Below are positions 8,328 to 15,057 of a stretch of 20,469 nt of DNA, piece after piece. Within the stretch, counting starts at the first letter, position 1. Every line of letters starts with the position of its first letter. Under the pieces are notes generated by a model. It did not search any database, was not told where the DNA came from, and saw nothing but the letters and a program-made list of their open reading frames with translations. The position numbers and the translations under genes are program-made. This DNA comes from Anaerolineaceae bacterium (lineage in GTDB: Bacteria > Chloroflexota > Anaerolineae > Anaerolineales > Anaerolineaceae): positions 5,673 through 26,141 of the forward strand of contig JAQTMA010000027.1 in NCBI GenBank assembly GCA_028714615.1, written 5' to 3'.

Positions 8328-8573
8328 CCAAGTGCGTAACCACAGACCCTGGCACCACCCGCCAGGGCAGGTGTGACACGGATTACACAGATTTTAAGAA
8401 CCATTTATCCGCGAATTTTGCTAATAACGCTAATTTATAAAACCATTTCTCGTATATATCGTTCTTAAAATCTGTGCAATCTGTGTAACACCTGCCCTGG
8501 CGGGCGGTGCCAGGGTCTGTGGTTACCAGGTTCTTGTTCTTCAATCAGCAATCAGCAATCTACAATCTAAAAT
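8292..8573. repeat. Large two-part inverted repeat filling the spacer between two glycosyltransferase genes
   Basis: Two nested arm pairs are visible. Inner arms 8336-8401 and 8461-8526 are each 66 nt and match in reverse complement at 62 of 66 positions. Outer arms 8292-8326 and 8539-8573 are 35 nt and match at 33 of 35. The central loop (8402-8460) is AT-rich. Each inner arm holds its own small hairpin (CCCTGGC / GCCAGGG at 8347-8353 with 8361-8367, and 8495-8501 with 8509-8515). The right outer arm supplies the last bases and the TAG stop of the gene ending at 8567. In RNA this could fold into a very long stem that slows or ends transcription between the two genes; in DNA it resembles a non-autonomous mobile element. 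Which applies is not known. Confidence 0.85.
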
Positions 8574-9478
8574 TTCTTCATCCAACAGCGAAATTGCGCA
8601 TACGCCTTCTTCGGATGGAAGATCCCGAAAAACACCTGCCCGAGCAGCATCGAGTGCAGTTTGACCAGCGGGAAGATCTCCACCTCGCGCCAGAACTTGG
8701 TCCAGGTCAAGTGCGGGCGGAGTCGGCCCCCCGCCAACCGCTGGTTGGCGTCTGCCAAACCGAAAATGGTGCGCTTGCCACCTGCCAGGCGGACGTTCTC
8801 GTCCGTTTCGGGGAGACGGTAGTGGGCGACACCTCCGGGCAGGTGGCTGTAATCATGGTCCTGGTGGACGATACGCACGGCAGCGGTCGCGTCCACCACT
8901 GCCCAACCCTGTTCGCGAGCGTGATAGATCATCCAATTGTCCCAGCCCGCGCGCCCCACCGCGAAGAGCGGCATGTGTTGGAAACAACTCCGCGGGTAAA
9001 TGAAGTAATCGCTGCCTCCGGGTGGGTGGAGGCGGCCGCGCCGGTCGACGTCGCTAGCCAGGCGCTGCTGCCACCCCGGTAAAAAGTCCAGGGGATCCCG
9101 CACGTCCAGGTCCCAGCGCTGCCCGACGACCAGGAACTGTTTTTGCCCCTGCGCGACCTGCCTGGCAGCCTCCACGAAGTCCGGGAAGAGCAAGATGTCG
9201 GCATTGACGTAGGCCAGCAATGGGCTGCTGGAATGCTCGCGAGCCAGGTCGAAGATCGAGCTGACCAGCGGCGTCCCCTGGGCGTTACGCTGCACCTGCG
9301 GCAGGTGGCGGACGCCCAATTGTGCAGCCGCTTCCGCCAGCCCAGCCTCCTCCCCGATCAGAATTACCTCCACCTCAGCCCCGAGCTGCAACCACGAGCA
9401 GATGGCATTGCGCTGAATGGTATCAATGTGCGGGTCCGTGAAGGGCTTGGGGGCGGAAAAGATGGTTAGGCGAGGCAT
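8567..9478 (-). CDS. Putative GT-A-fold glycosyltransferase
   Basis: A 303-residue protein. A hydrophobic first strand (LTIFSAPKPF) is followed by YVNADILLF at 90-98, an NxD-type acidic motif in the position where GT-A enzymes bind metal and nucleotide. GGSDYFIYPR and GWDNWMIYHARE lie further on and resemble acceptor-side motifs of GT2-like transferases. There is no signal peptide or transmembrane segment. Substrate is unknown. No Shine-Dalgarno sequence precedes the ATG: the 7-nt repeat array at 9484-9530 runs almost up to it, so initiation may be leaderless or weak. The 3' end and TAG stop lie inside an inverted repeat. The gene stands alone between repeat-rich spacers on both sides, unlike the overlapping genes elsewhere. 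Confidence 0.72.
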   Translation of the reverse strand: MPRLTIFSAPKPFTDPHIDTIQRNAICSWLQLGAEVEVILIGEEAGLAEAAAQLGVRHLPQVQRNAQGTPLVSSIFDLAREHSSSPLLAYVNADILLFPDFVEAARQVAQGQKQFLVVGQRWDLDVRDPLDFLPGWQQRLASDVDRRGRLHPPGGSDYFIYPRSCFQHMPLFAVGRAGWDNWMIYHAREQGWAVVDATAAVRIVHQDHDYSHLPGGVAHYRLPETDENVRLAGGKRTIFGLADANQRLAGGRLRPHLTWTKFWREVEIFPLVKLHSMLLGQVFFGIFHPKKAYAQFRCWMKKF

Positions 9479-9483
9479 GGTTG

Positions 9484-9530
9484 TTAGTTATTAGTTATTA
9501 GTTATTAGTTCTTAGTTATTAGTTATTAGT
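9484..9530. repeat. 7-nt tandem repeat directly before a start codon
   Basis: Six full units of TTAGTTA (one reading TTAGTTC) at 9484-9525 plus a partial seventh, ending 5 nt before the ATG at 9478 on the minus strand. Near-perfect copies suggest recent expansion. Copy number could vary by slippage and alter the 5' leader. Confidence 0.9.
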
Positions 9531-9584
9531 GGCATCAGTGATCGTTGCACGAATGATGAAAATGCGGTGCAAATGACAAATATG

Positions 9585-9670
9585 GTTTGTAGTGCGCACT
9601 TTAGTGCGCCTCCACCACCAACAGGAGCGCTGACCCGCAAGGGGTGCTATGCAAAGCGCTCACTACAAAC
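9585..9670. repeat. Structured palindromic repeat, copy 1 (downstream of the cytidylyltransferase gene)
   Basis: An 86-nt element with 10-nt perfect inverted ends (GTTTGTAGTG 9585-9594 and CACTACAAAC 9661-9670). Inside are a hairpin (GCGCACT-TT-AGTGCGC, 9594-9609) and a 48-nt block (9623-9670) identical to 10604-10651. The 48-nt block contains AGCGCT twice and a CCC-GCAA-GGG mini-hairpin. It resembles a REP-like element. No protein gene is seen in 9531-9704. Confidence 0.85.
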
Positions 9671-9704
9671 ATGCTGCATCCCGCGTACGAGGGCTGAGAT
9701 TCAT

Positions 9705-10493
9705 TCATGTTTTCTTCTGTATGTCCGAAATCCTATGGTCGATATCTGTGAAGGTTTTATGTTTAATGTCCGCATTAATCTGGGCCAACTCCGGATTATG
9801 CTGAAAGAGCTCCAGGATTTCACCATACGAAAAATCGTCTCTACCGGAGAAGGCGGCGTACACCCGCCGGATGAGTTCCAGGTCCTCGGCGGTATCCACG
9901 GTCCAGCGGTAATGGCCGAAATCCGGCTGGCTGTCGACCTTCAGCACTCGGAAACGGCCCTCCTGGTCGTAAAGGTATGGCATGACGTGTTCGCGCTGGT
10001 AGGGTTCGCGGGCCTCGCGCCAGGCGCGCTCGAGCGCAGAGAAGGAGCAAACCTCGGTATCCAGCCCAATCGGGACGGTGCGCCCCCACGGCAGGCGGTT
10101 CGCGGCAAAATCAGCGCCGCTCTCCAAGAAAGCCTGCACCACGTGATCGATCTCGCCCGCGTCGATCAACGGGCAATCGGCCGTCAGGCGCACGACGGTC
10201 CGTGCGCCCAGGTCGCGGGCTGCCCGGTAGAAACGGTCGAGCACGTCGAACAGGCTGCCGCGCGTCACCGGGTAGCCTCGCTGCCGGCAGACGATCTCTA
10301 TGGCGTCATCGGTCGCTTCGGTCGTCGTGGCGACCGCCACCTGGTCGAGGGTTGCCGCCCGGCGGGCGCGTTCTACCACGCGTACCAACATGGGTTCTCC
10401 GGCAACATCCAGCAGAACCTTTCCCGGCAGGCGGGAGGACCCGGTACGTGCCTGGACGATGGCGATGATGGGAGAGAATTGATGATTCAACAT
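9705..10493 (-). CDS. spsF: SpsF-type sugar-nucleotide cytidylyltransferase
   Basis: Counting from the ATG at 10493 the protein is 262 residues. AIVQARTGSSRLPGK near the N-terminus (about 11-25) is the nucleotide-binding signature of the SpsF/PseF cytidylyltransferases. LTADCPLID (about 96-104) and a YRWTVDT stretch follow, as in that family. The likely reaction is activation of a nonulosonic acid by CTP. It is distinct from neuA in this window. An in-frame ATG at 10565 would add 24 residues (MWSNTISRH...), but the family normally begins near the VQARTGS strand and that extension overlaps an inverted repeat, so 10493 is preferred; neither start has a good ribosome site. Matching repeat copies flank the gene on both sides. 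It probably works with the synthase encoded at 11911-12981. Confidence 0.85.
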   Translation of the reverse strand: MLNHQFSPIIAIVQARTGSSRLPGKVLLDVAGEPMLVRVVERARRAATLDQVAVATTTEATDDAIEIVCRQRGYPVTRGSLFDVLDRFYRAARDLGARTVVRLTADCPLIDAGEIDHVVQAFLESGADFAANRLPWGRTVPIGLDTEVCSFSALERAWREAREPYQREHVMPYLYDQEGRFRVLKVDSQPDFGHYRWTVDTAEDLELIRRVYAAFSGRDDFSYGEILELFQHNPELAQINADIKHKTFTDIDHRISDIQKKT

Positions 10494-10568
10494 ATTGCTA
10501 ATTCCATAATGGCTGAGCCACGCTGTTTTGATCTTGTCGTGACGACTGATGGTATTTGACCACATAAA

Positions 10569-10589
10569 CGGGTAATGCTGGCTTACCCG
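10569..10589 (-). terminator. Weak candidate hairpin terminator or leader hairpin
   Basis: CGGGTAA (10569-10575) pairs perfectly with TTACCCG (10583-10589) around a 7-nt loop. On the minus strand it is followed only by TTTATG, so the U-tract is poor. It lies 184 nt past the stop of the GT4 gene and just before the spsF start region. Confidence 0.3.
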
Positions 10590-10603
10590 GATTTACCTCG
10601 GGA

Positions 10604-10681
10604 AGGAGCGCTGACCCGCAAGGGGTGCTATGCAAAGCGCTCACTACAAACCAGAACGCTTGTAGTGCGCACGATGTGCGC
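10604..10681. repeat. Structured palindromic repeat, copy 2 (upstream of the cytidylyltransferase gene)
   Basis: The 48-nt block 10604-10651 is identical to 9623-9670. The partner hairpin (GCGCAC-GAT-GTGCGC, 10667-10681) here lies after the block, whereas in copy 1 it lies before it. CACTACAA (10642-10649) and TTGTAGTG (10660-10667) form an 8-bp inverted repeat at the junction. The two copies are therefore permuted versions of one unit flanking spsF. Confidence 0.85.
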
Positions 10682-10773
10682 CGGGTTACCCTGTTAATAT
10701 GTCCAAAAACATCAGTCGTTCAGGATACATCGTCACAACACACTTCTTTGCAGAGAGTTACACGCGATACGAG

Positions 10774-11904
10774 TTAATCAGAACGGTTAAAGCCGTCATT
10801 ACAATCCCTTACAGCCATTTCGTAGGCTTGCAGCAGCTTGGGGAAGTTCTGCTCCCAATCGGCTCGTTCCTCGGCGATCTGGCGAGCTTTCCGGCCCATG
10901 TCTGCCAGGCGTTGCTTTTCCTGTACCGCCCTTACCATCCCTTGCGCCAGCGCGTCTACGTCTCCGTCAGGGAACAGCCAGCCGTTTTCGCCCGGGATAA
11001 CCCACTCGCGATTGCCTGGAATATCCGAGACGAGCGCTGGCCGACCGCAAGCCATGGCTTCCAGCAGCGATACGGACGAGCCGTCCGAGTGCGAGGCGGA
11101 GAGGTACAGGTCCGCCGAGGTGTAGTAGCCAGGAAGCTGCGCCAGTGGCGCCTGCCCCGCGAAGGTTACCCGGTCGATCACTCCGCCCCGCTTCAGGATT
11201 TCCCGCAGCAGCGGACCCTGCGAACCTGAGCTGAGCATTAACAATCTTAGCTCCGGGCTAACCTTGGCAGCCTGTACGAACGCCCGCGTAATCAAGTCCA
11301 CCCCGTACAAAGGCTCCCAGGAACGCATGCTGAGCAGCGTAAAGCATCCTTCCCAGCCAGCTCGTACCCGCGGATCGGGGTTAGCCTGCGGGGTAAAGTG
11401 GCGCAGGTCCACGCCCCAAGGGAAGAGCACAACTCGTTCGGCTGCGAACCCCAACCCAAGCGCTTTATCTTTCACTGCCTGGCAGTCGCCCACCAAAATA
11501 TCGGTGCCCGCCAGGGTTTCACAAGTCGCCTGCATCCAGGCTGCATCCTGATTCGCCTCCAAAAGCAGATCCGAACCCCACGACATGCTCACCAGCGGGT
11601 GAAAGTCAATCCGTGCGACCAGGCGGGCAACCCGCTGCAGCGGTCCGGCGTGAATGACGTCCGGGTGCAGGCGCTCGATGAGCTGGCTCAACTCCGGCAG
11701 CAGCGCAAGACCAGCTTCAAGACCGGCACAGGCTGGCAATCCCTGCCAGGCGACCGGGTGAACCCCTGAGGGAAGGCTTCCTTCCCCAGGCAGGCTACCG
11801 GTTTCCAGGCGCAGGTAATGGACTTCATGCCCTGTCTGCCCTAAAGCAGCCAGGAAACGCCGGTCGTGGGCGCTGTCCCCGCGGGTGAAATACAGAACGC
11901 GCAC
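10774..11904 (-). CDS. Family 4-type glycosyltransferase
   Basis: A 376-residue GT-B retaining glycosyltransferase. The N-terminal half begins MRVLYFTRGDSAHDRRFLAAL, a typical acceptor-side Rossmann start. The C-terminal half holds the GT4 signature EAMACGRPALVSD followed by IPGNREWVIPGENGWLFPDGD, with the glutamate expected to contact the nucleotide-sugar. No membrane segment is evident, so it would act at the cytoplasmic face of the inner membrane. Donor and acceptor cannot be told from sequence. The start is GTG at 11904, 6 nt after the stop of the synthase gene; a purine-rich GGAGGATGGG at the end of that gene can provide the ribosome site. It is co-transcribed with the synthase gene. Confidence 0.9.
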   Translation of the reverse strand: MRVLYFTRGDSAHDRRFLAALGQTGHEVHYLRLETGSLPGEGSLPSGVHPVAWQGLPACAGLEAGLALLPELSQLIERLHPDVIHAGPLQRVARLVARIDFHPLVSMSWGSDLLLEANQDAAWMQATCETLAGTDILVGDCQAVKDKALGLGFAAERVVLFPWGVDLRHFTPQANPDPRVRAGWEGCFTLLSMRSWEPLYGVDLITRAFVQAAKVSPELRLLMLSSGSQGPLLREILKRGGVIDRVTFAGQAPLAQLPGYYTSADLYLSASHSDGSSVSLLEAMACGRPALVSDIPGNREWVIPGENGWLFPDGDVDALAQGMVRAVQEKQRLADMGRKARQIAEERADWEQNFPKLLQAYEMAVRDCNDGFNRSD

Positions 11905-11910
11905 GGGTGC

Positions 11911-12981
11911 TTACCCATCCTCCAACTGCGTCCAGCGCAGCTCCTGACCTTTGACCAGGTCCACCTTGGCGCGTGCGCCGACGACTTGATCGATCTCGTA
12001 GGGCAGGATCGCCCCGGGAGTGGCTGGGCGCAGCACGGCGATCATCGCACGAGAGAGGGTTTTACCTGCGGCGATGTCGCAGGCTGCTCGCAGACAGCGT
12101 CGCTGGACGATCACCGTCTGCTGCTCGTTGCCGCCCACGTATTTGTCCGCCGAGCCGAGCGCCCGTTCCAACTCGCGTGTCCGATCGACCATGTCCCGCC
12201 AGGCGGCGGGGGTCATCGAGAAGGGGTGGTCGGGACCCGTACGGGAGGTGTCGTCCGTGAAGTGCTTTTCAATGACGCGCGCTCCGAGCGCGACTGCCCC
12301 CAGCACAGTGGCATGGCCGCTGGTGTGATCGGAGAGACCCAGCACCAGTTCCGGGAACATGACCCGGTAGGTATCCAGCACATGCAGGTGGACGTGGTCG
12401 AAATTCTCCAGGCTGGCGGTGTAGTTAGTGTTGCACTGCAGCAGCACCAATTGCGGGTTGAGCGGCTGGATTCGGTGGACGGCACGCTGCACGTCGCCGA
12501 TATCGGATGCACCAGTAGACAGAATCACCGGCTTACCCTTGCGGGCAATATGTTCCAGCATCTCCGGCCAGGTGATATCGCCTGAGCCAATTTTATAGGC
12601 AGGTAGATAGGGCTCGAGCATATCCACCGCGGCAAAATCATACGGAGAGGAGAAATAATCGATCCCGACCCGGTCGCACTCTTCTTTCAGCAGGGGCGTC
12701 CACTCGAACGGGATGGAGGCATCCGCGTACACCTGGTAAACGGATTTTTTCCAGCTTGATTGGTGCGAGACTTGACCACCCATCGCCTTGAAACCGTAAT
12801 CGGAGACGATCTCGGGGGCGCGGAAATTTTGAAATTTGGCCGCGTCCGCCCCGGCTTCCTTGGCCCGCTGAATGAGCATCCTGGCGCGCTCCAGGCTGCC
12901 GTCATGGTTGGCAGAGATGTCTGCGATGAAGTAAGTCGGGTGCTTTTCGCCGATAGTATGTGAACCGATTTGAATATCCAT
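11911..12981 (-). CDS. NeuB/PseI-family nonulosonate synthase (second synthase)
   Basis: A 356-residue PEP-condensing synthase: TIM barrel plus C-terminal SAF domain at about 296-350. Motifs are DISANHDG 21-28, KFQNF 49-53, SSPYD 111-115, SGDI 133-136, STGASD 155-160, SDHT 217-220, EKHFT 238-242 and GPDHPFSM 249-256. Unlike the synthase encoded at 4738-5805 it keeps the standard EKHFT. The ATG at 12981 has GGAG 6 nt upstream and matches the family N-terminus; a TTG at 13023 lies in a repeat array and is rejected. The product is probably a pseudaminic- or legionaminic-like nine-carbon acid, because a PseB-type dehydratase and an SpsF-type cytidylyltransferase are neighbours. The exact sugar is unresolved. 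Confidence 0.88.
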   Translation of the reverse strand: MDIQIGSHTIGEKHPTYFIADISANHDGSLERARMLIQRAKEAGADAAKFQNFRAPEIVSDYGFKAMGGQVSHQSSWKKSVYQVYADASIPFEWTPLLKEECDRVGIDYFSSPYDFAAVDMLEPYLPAYKIGSGDITWPEMLEHIARKGKPVILSTGASDIGDVQRAVHRIQPLNPQLVLLQCNTNYTASLENFDHVHLHVLDTYRVMFPELVLGLSDHTSGHATVLGAVALGARVIEKHFTDDTSRTGPDHPFSMTPAAWRDMVDRTRELERALGSADKYVGGNEQQTVIVQRRCLRAACDIAAGKTLSRAMIAVLRPATPGAILPYEIDQVVGARAKVDLVKGQELRWTQLEDG

Positions 12982-12987
12982 GGGTCT

Positions 12988-12991
12988 CTCC
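12988..12991 (-). promoter_or_regulatory. Ribosome binding site deciding the second synthase start
   Basis: GGAG on the minus strand, 6 nt before the ATG at 12981. It supports this start over the upstream TTG at 13023. Confidence 0.65.
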
Positions 12992-13000
12992 GGAAGGAAG

Positions 13001-13077
13001 AAGTCAATGGGGCAAGAAGTCAATGAGGCAATGAGTAAGAAGGCAATAAGTCAACGAGGTAATAAGGCAATAAGGGG
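13001..13077. repeat. Degenerate purine-rich 8-9 nt repeat array
   Basis: Successive units of the kind AAGTCAATG, AGGCAATG and AAGGCAATA fill the leader of the second synthase gene. The same word type recurs at 20390-20469, before the ABC ATPase gene. Confidence 0.75.
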
Positions 13078-13084
13078 TTTAAAA

Positions 13085-13123
13085 AATCCGTGTTAATCCG
13101 TAAAATCCGTGAAATCCGTGTCC
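13085..13123. repeat. Four tandem copies of AATCCGT
   Basis: AATCCGT occurs at 13085-13091, 13095-13101, 13104-13110 and 13113-13119, a 9-10 nt period, followed by GTCC. Related words occur in the inverted repeat arms near 8371-8390 and 8471-8488 and at 120-128. Confidence 0.8.
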
Positions 13124-13135
13124 AAAGCACTTAGT

Positions 13136-14050
13136 CTATGCGCACAAGCCCCGAATTCGCTCCGCCGTCCCATCCCGCCACTGCTGGTACCACTTATCCA
13201 GCTCTTCGGGTTGACCGGGAGGACGGATGCCCAGGTCGCGCACCAGCTTATCACAACGCAAGGACAGGTTGGCAGAGCGCAGCGCCTTTAGGCCGCCATT
13301 CTCCACCGAGGCGGGGGCAATCAGATTCTCATCCAGACTAAAGCGTCTGGCAATCGCCACGCCAAAATCATACTTGTTGATGGCCTCAGGACTAACCACG
13401 TGGTACAAACCGCTCAAACCGCACTCGAGCATAGCCACCAGCAGCTCGCCCAGCTCACCAGCTTCCAGCGGGCAGAACCACGCATCCGTGAAGCCCTTCA
13501 TCGGGGTGCCGCTGCGCAGGTTGTTGAAAAACCATTCCGCCAGGCTGCGCTGCCCGTTCAGGCTCCACCCGTAAAAAACCGTGCGCACAATAACCGCCGA
13601 CGGATAAGTTTCCAGCACGGCCCGTTCGCCCGCCAGCTTATGGCGCGCATAGGTGTTGCGCGGGTTGGGGATATCCTCTTCGCTGAAACCGCCGCGCACC
13701 CCATCGAAGACAGCATCCGTGGAAACGTGCAGCAGGCGGATGCCATCCGCTTGGGCCCAGCGAGCCACCCAACCGGGTAATTGCGCATTGAGCCGTTCGG
13801 AGAGCTCGGGGTTTTCCTCGCAACGCTCCGGATAAGGTAGCGCGGCTGTATGCACGATGGCATCCGGTTGGACTTGCGCGATGACCGCCTGCACGGCGGC
13901 TTCGCTTGTCAGGTCTGCTTGCACCACACGGAACGGGACGCCTACCAGTGGGTGCGCATGCACCACACCGGTCACCGTATGGCGATCCGCTGCCCGCAGA
14001 CTCAGGTGCAGTCCCAGTAAGCCGCTTGCGCCAATCACCAACAAGCGCAT
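13136..14050 (-). CDS. RmlD-like NAD(P)-dependent sugar reductase (extended SDR)
   Basis: A 304-residue extended short-chain dehydrogenase. The N-terminal nucleotide-binding motif GASGLLG is at 7-13, STD at 110-112 and the catalytic YARHK at 134-138. The overall pattern, including a late LYHVVSPEAINKYDFGVAIA stretch, matches dTDP-4-dehydrorhamnose reductases (RmlD). Such enzymes reduce a 4-keto group on a nucleotide sugar. No other rhamnose genes are seen, and this gene follows the PseB-type dehydratase, whose product is a 4-keto-6-deoxy sugar. Reduction of that product is therefore a reasonable inference. The ATG overlaps the upstream stop by 1 nt (TGATG), with GGAGGAG just before. A 4-aminotransferase would be expected here in a standard pseudaminic route. 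Confidence 0.85.
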   Translation of the reverse strand: MRLLVIGASGLLGLHLSLRAADRHTVTGVVHAHPLVGVPFRVVQADLTSEAAVQAVIAQVQPDAIVHTAALPYPERCEENPELSERLNAQLPGWVARWAQADGIRLLHVSTDAVFDGVRGGFSEEDIPNPRNTYARHKLAGERAVLETYPSAVIVRTVFYGWSLNGQRSLAEWFFNNLRSGTPMKGFTDAWFCPLEAGELGELLVAMLECGLSGLYHVVSPEAINKYDFGVAIARRFSLDENLIAPASVENGGLKALRSANLSLRCDKLVRDLGIRPPGQPEELDKWYQQWRDGTAERIRGLCA

Positions 14051-15057
14051 CAGTCTCCTCCGGCAGCCAGCGCCACATCAAAGGGAGCCACGATCTGGCG
14101 AATCTGGTCGACTTCCAGCCAGCTCGGGTTGGTATTGCTGGCGTAACGGAACCCGTCCGGCAGGCGCTGACCCTTGTCCGACCAGGCATGCCCAAACCAC
14201 AGCGTCTCGGCCGGTTGGACCACGAACATATCCTCCAGTTCCACTGTGGTACGGGCTTCGTCGTCGTTGATCAGCACCTCATGCAGCTTCTCGCCTGGGC
14301 GGATGCCGATCACCTGAATGGACGCATGCGGGGCGATGGCGCGGGCCAGGTCGACCATCTTCATACTGGGGATCTTGGGTACGAAGACCTCGCCGCCCTG
14401 CATCTGCTCGATGCAGCGGATGACGAAGTGCACACCCTGCTCGAGTGAGATCCAAAAGCGGGTCATGCGCTCGTCGGTGATGGTGAGCGTACCGCTTTCA
14501 CGCTGCTGAATGAACAACGGCACCACGCTGCCGCGGCTGCCCACTACGTTACCGTAGCGCACGCAAGCGAAGCGGGTGGAGGTCCCCGCGGCATATGCGT
14601 TGCTCTGGATGAGCAGTTTCTCTGCTGCCAGCTTGGTAGCGCCGTACAAGTTGACCGGGTTGACGGCTTTATCGGTCGAGAGCGCCAGCACCCGGCTCAC
14701 CCCAGAGGCCAACGCCGCATCGATCACGTTGCTGGAGCCCAGGATGTTGGTCTTGATGGCTTCGCTGGGATTGTACTCGCAGGCGGGAACCTGCTTGAGC
14801 GCTGCAGCATGCACGACGATGTCTACTCCATGGAAGGCGCGTTCCAGGCGCTGCTCGTCGCGCACGTCGCCGATGAAGTAGCGCAGGGTCGGGTGGTTGA
14901 AGCCGGAAGTACGCATCTCGTGTTGTTTGAGCTCGTCGCGGCTGTAGACGATGATCTTGGCCGGTTGGTATTCTTCCAGCAGGATCCTGATAAATTTCTT
15001 GCCAAAGGAACCGGTACCGCCGGTTACCAAAACGACGCTATGCTTCCAATCGACCAT
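14050..15057 (-). CDS. pseB: UDP-N-acetylglucosamine 4,6-dehydratase (PseB type)
   Basis: Counting from the ATG at 15057 the protein is 335 residues, the usual length for soluble PseB/FlaA1. GGTGSFG at 13-19 and VYSRDELKQHEM near 37-48 are typical. The catalytic region has STDKAVNP at 127-134 and LYGATK with Tyr138 and Lys142. MTRFWISLEQGV and a KIPSMKMVDLA stretch follow, both PseB-like; they differ from the FnlA/CapE subfamily, which has SRDEKKQ. The enzyme makes UDP-2-acetamido-2,6-dideoxy-4-keto-hexose with C5 inversion from UDP-GlcNAc. GAGG lies 6 nt before this ATG. A longer ORF from 15099 would only deepen the overlap with the upstream gene, which already runs 20 nt past 15057. Confidence 0.93.
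   Translation of the reverse strand: MVDWKHSVVLVTGGTGSFGKKFIRILLEEYQPAKIIVYSRDELKQHEMRTSGFNHPTLRYFIGDVRDEQRLERAFHGVDIVVHAAALKQVPACEYNPSEAIKTNILGSSNVIDAALASGVSRVLALSTDKAVNPVNLYGATKLAAEKLLIQSNAYAAGTSTRFACVRYGNVVGSRGSVVPLFIQQRESGTLTITDERMTRFWISLEQGVHFVIRCIEQMQGGEVFVPKIPSMKMVDLARAIAPHASIQVIGIRPGEKLHEVLINDDEARTTVELEDMFVVQPAETLWFGHAWSDKGQRLPDGFRYASNTNPSWLEVDQIRQIVAPFDVALAAGGD

Larger units (their letters stand above)
10542..10719. repeat. Inverted repeat enclosing the second copy of the structured repeat
   Basis: Arms 10542-10560 and 10701-10719 are 19 nt and match at 16 of 19 in reverse complement; the outer 10 (ACGACTGATG / CATCAGTCGT) are perfect. They enclose a hairpin and the repeat copy at 10604-10681. 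This may be the boundary of an inserted element. No gene is seen between 10566 and 10773. Confidence 0.5.

Noticed and set aside
9567..10559. 330-codon open frame on the plus strand
   Set aside because: Antisense to the cytidylyltransferase gene, which has clear family motifs. The frame also runs through the palindromic repeat, and its product has no recognisable motif.
11866..12585. 239-codon open frame on the plus strand
   Set aside because: Antisense shadow of the second synthase gene. Its sequence is of the low-complexity type typical of reversed GC-rich codons.
13001..13123. Possible CRISPR array
   Set aside because: Units are only 7-10 nt, degenerate and contiguous, with no spacers between identical repeats, and no cas gene is present.
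13136..15057. FnlA-FnlB pathway to UDP-L-FucNAc (with the epimerase at 3581-4741 as FnlC)
   Set aside because: The dehydratase has PseB rather than FnlA motifs, the reductase is RmlD-like without the FnlB cupin tail, and the epimerase has hydrolysing NeuC motifs. It remains an outside possibility.
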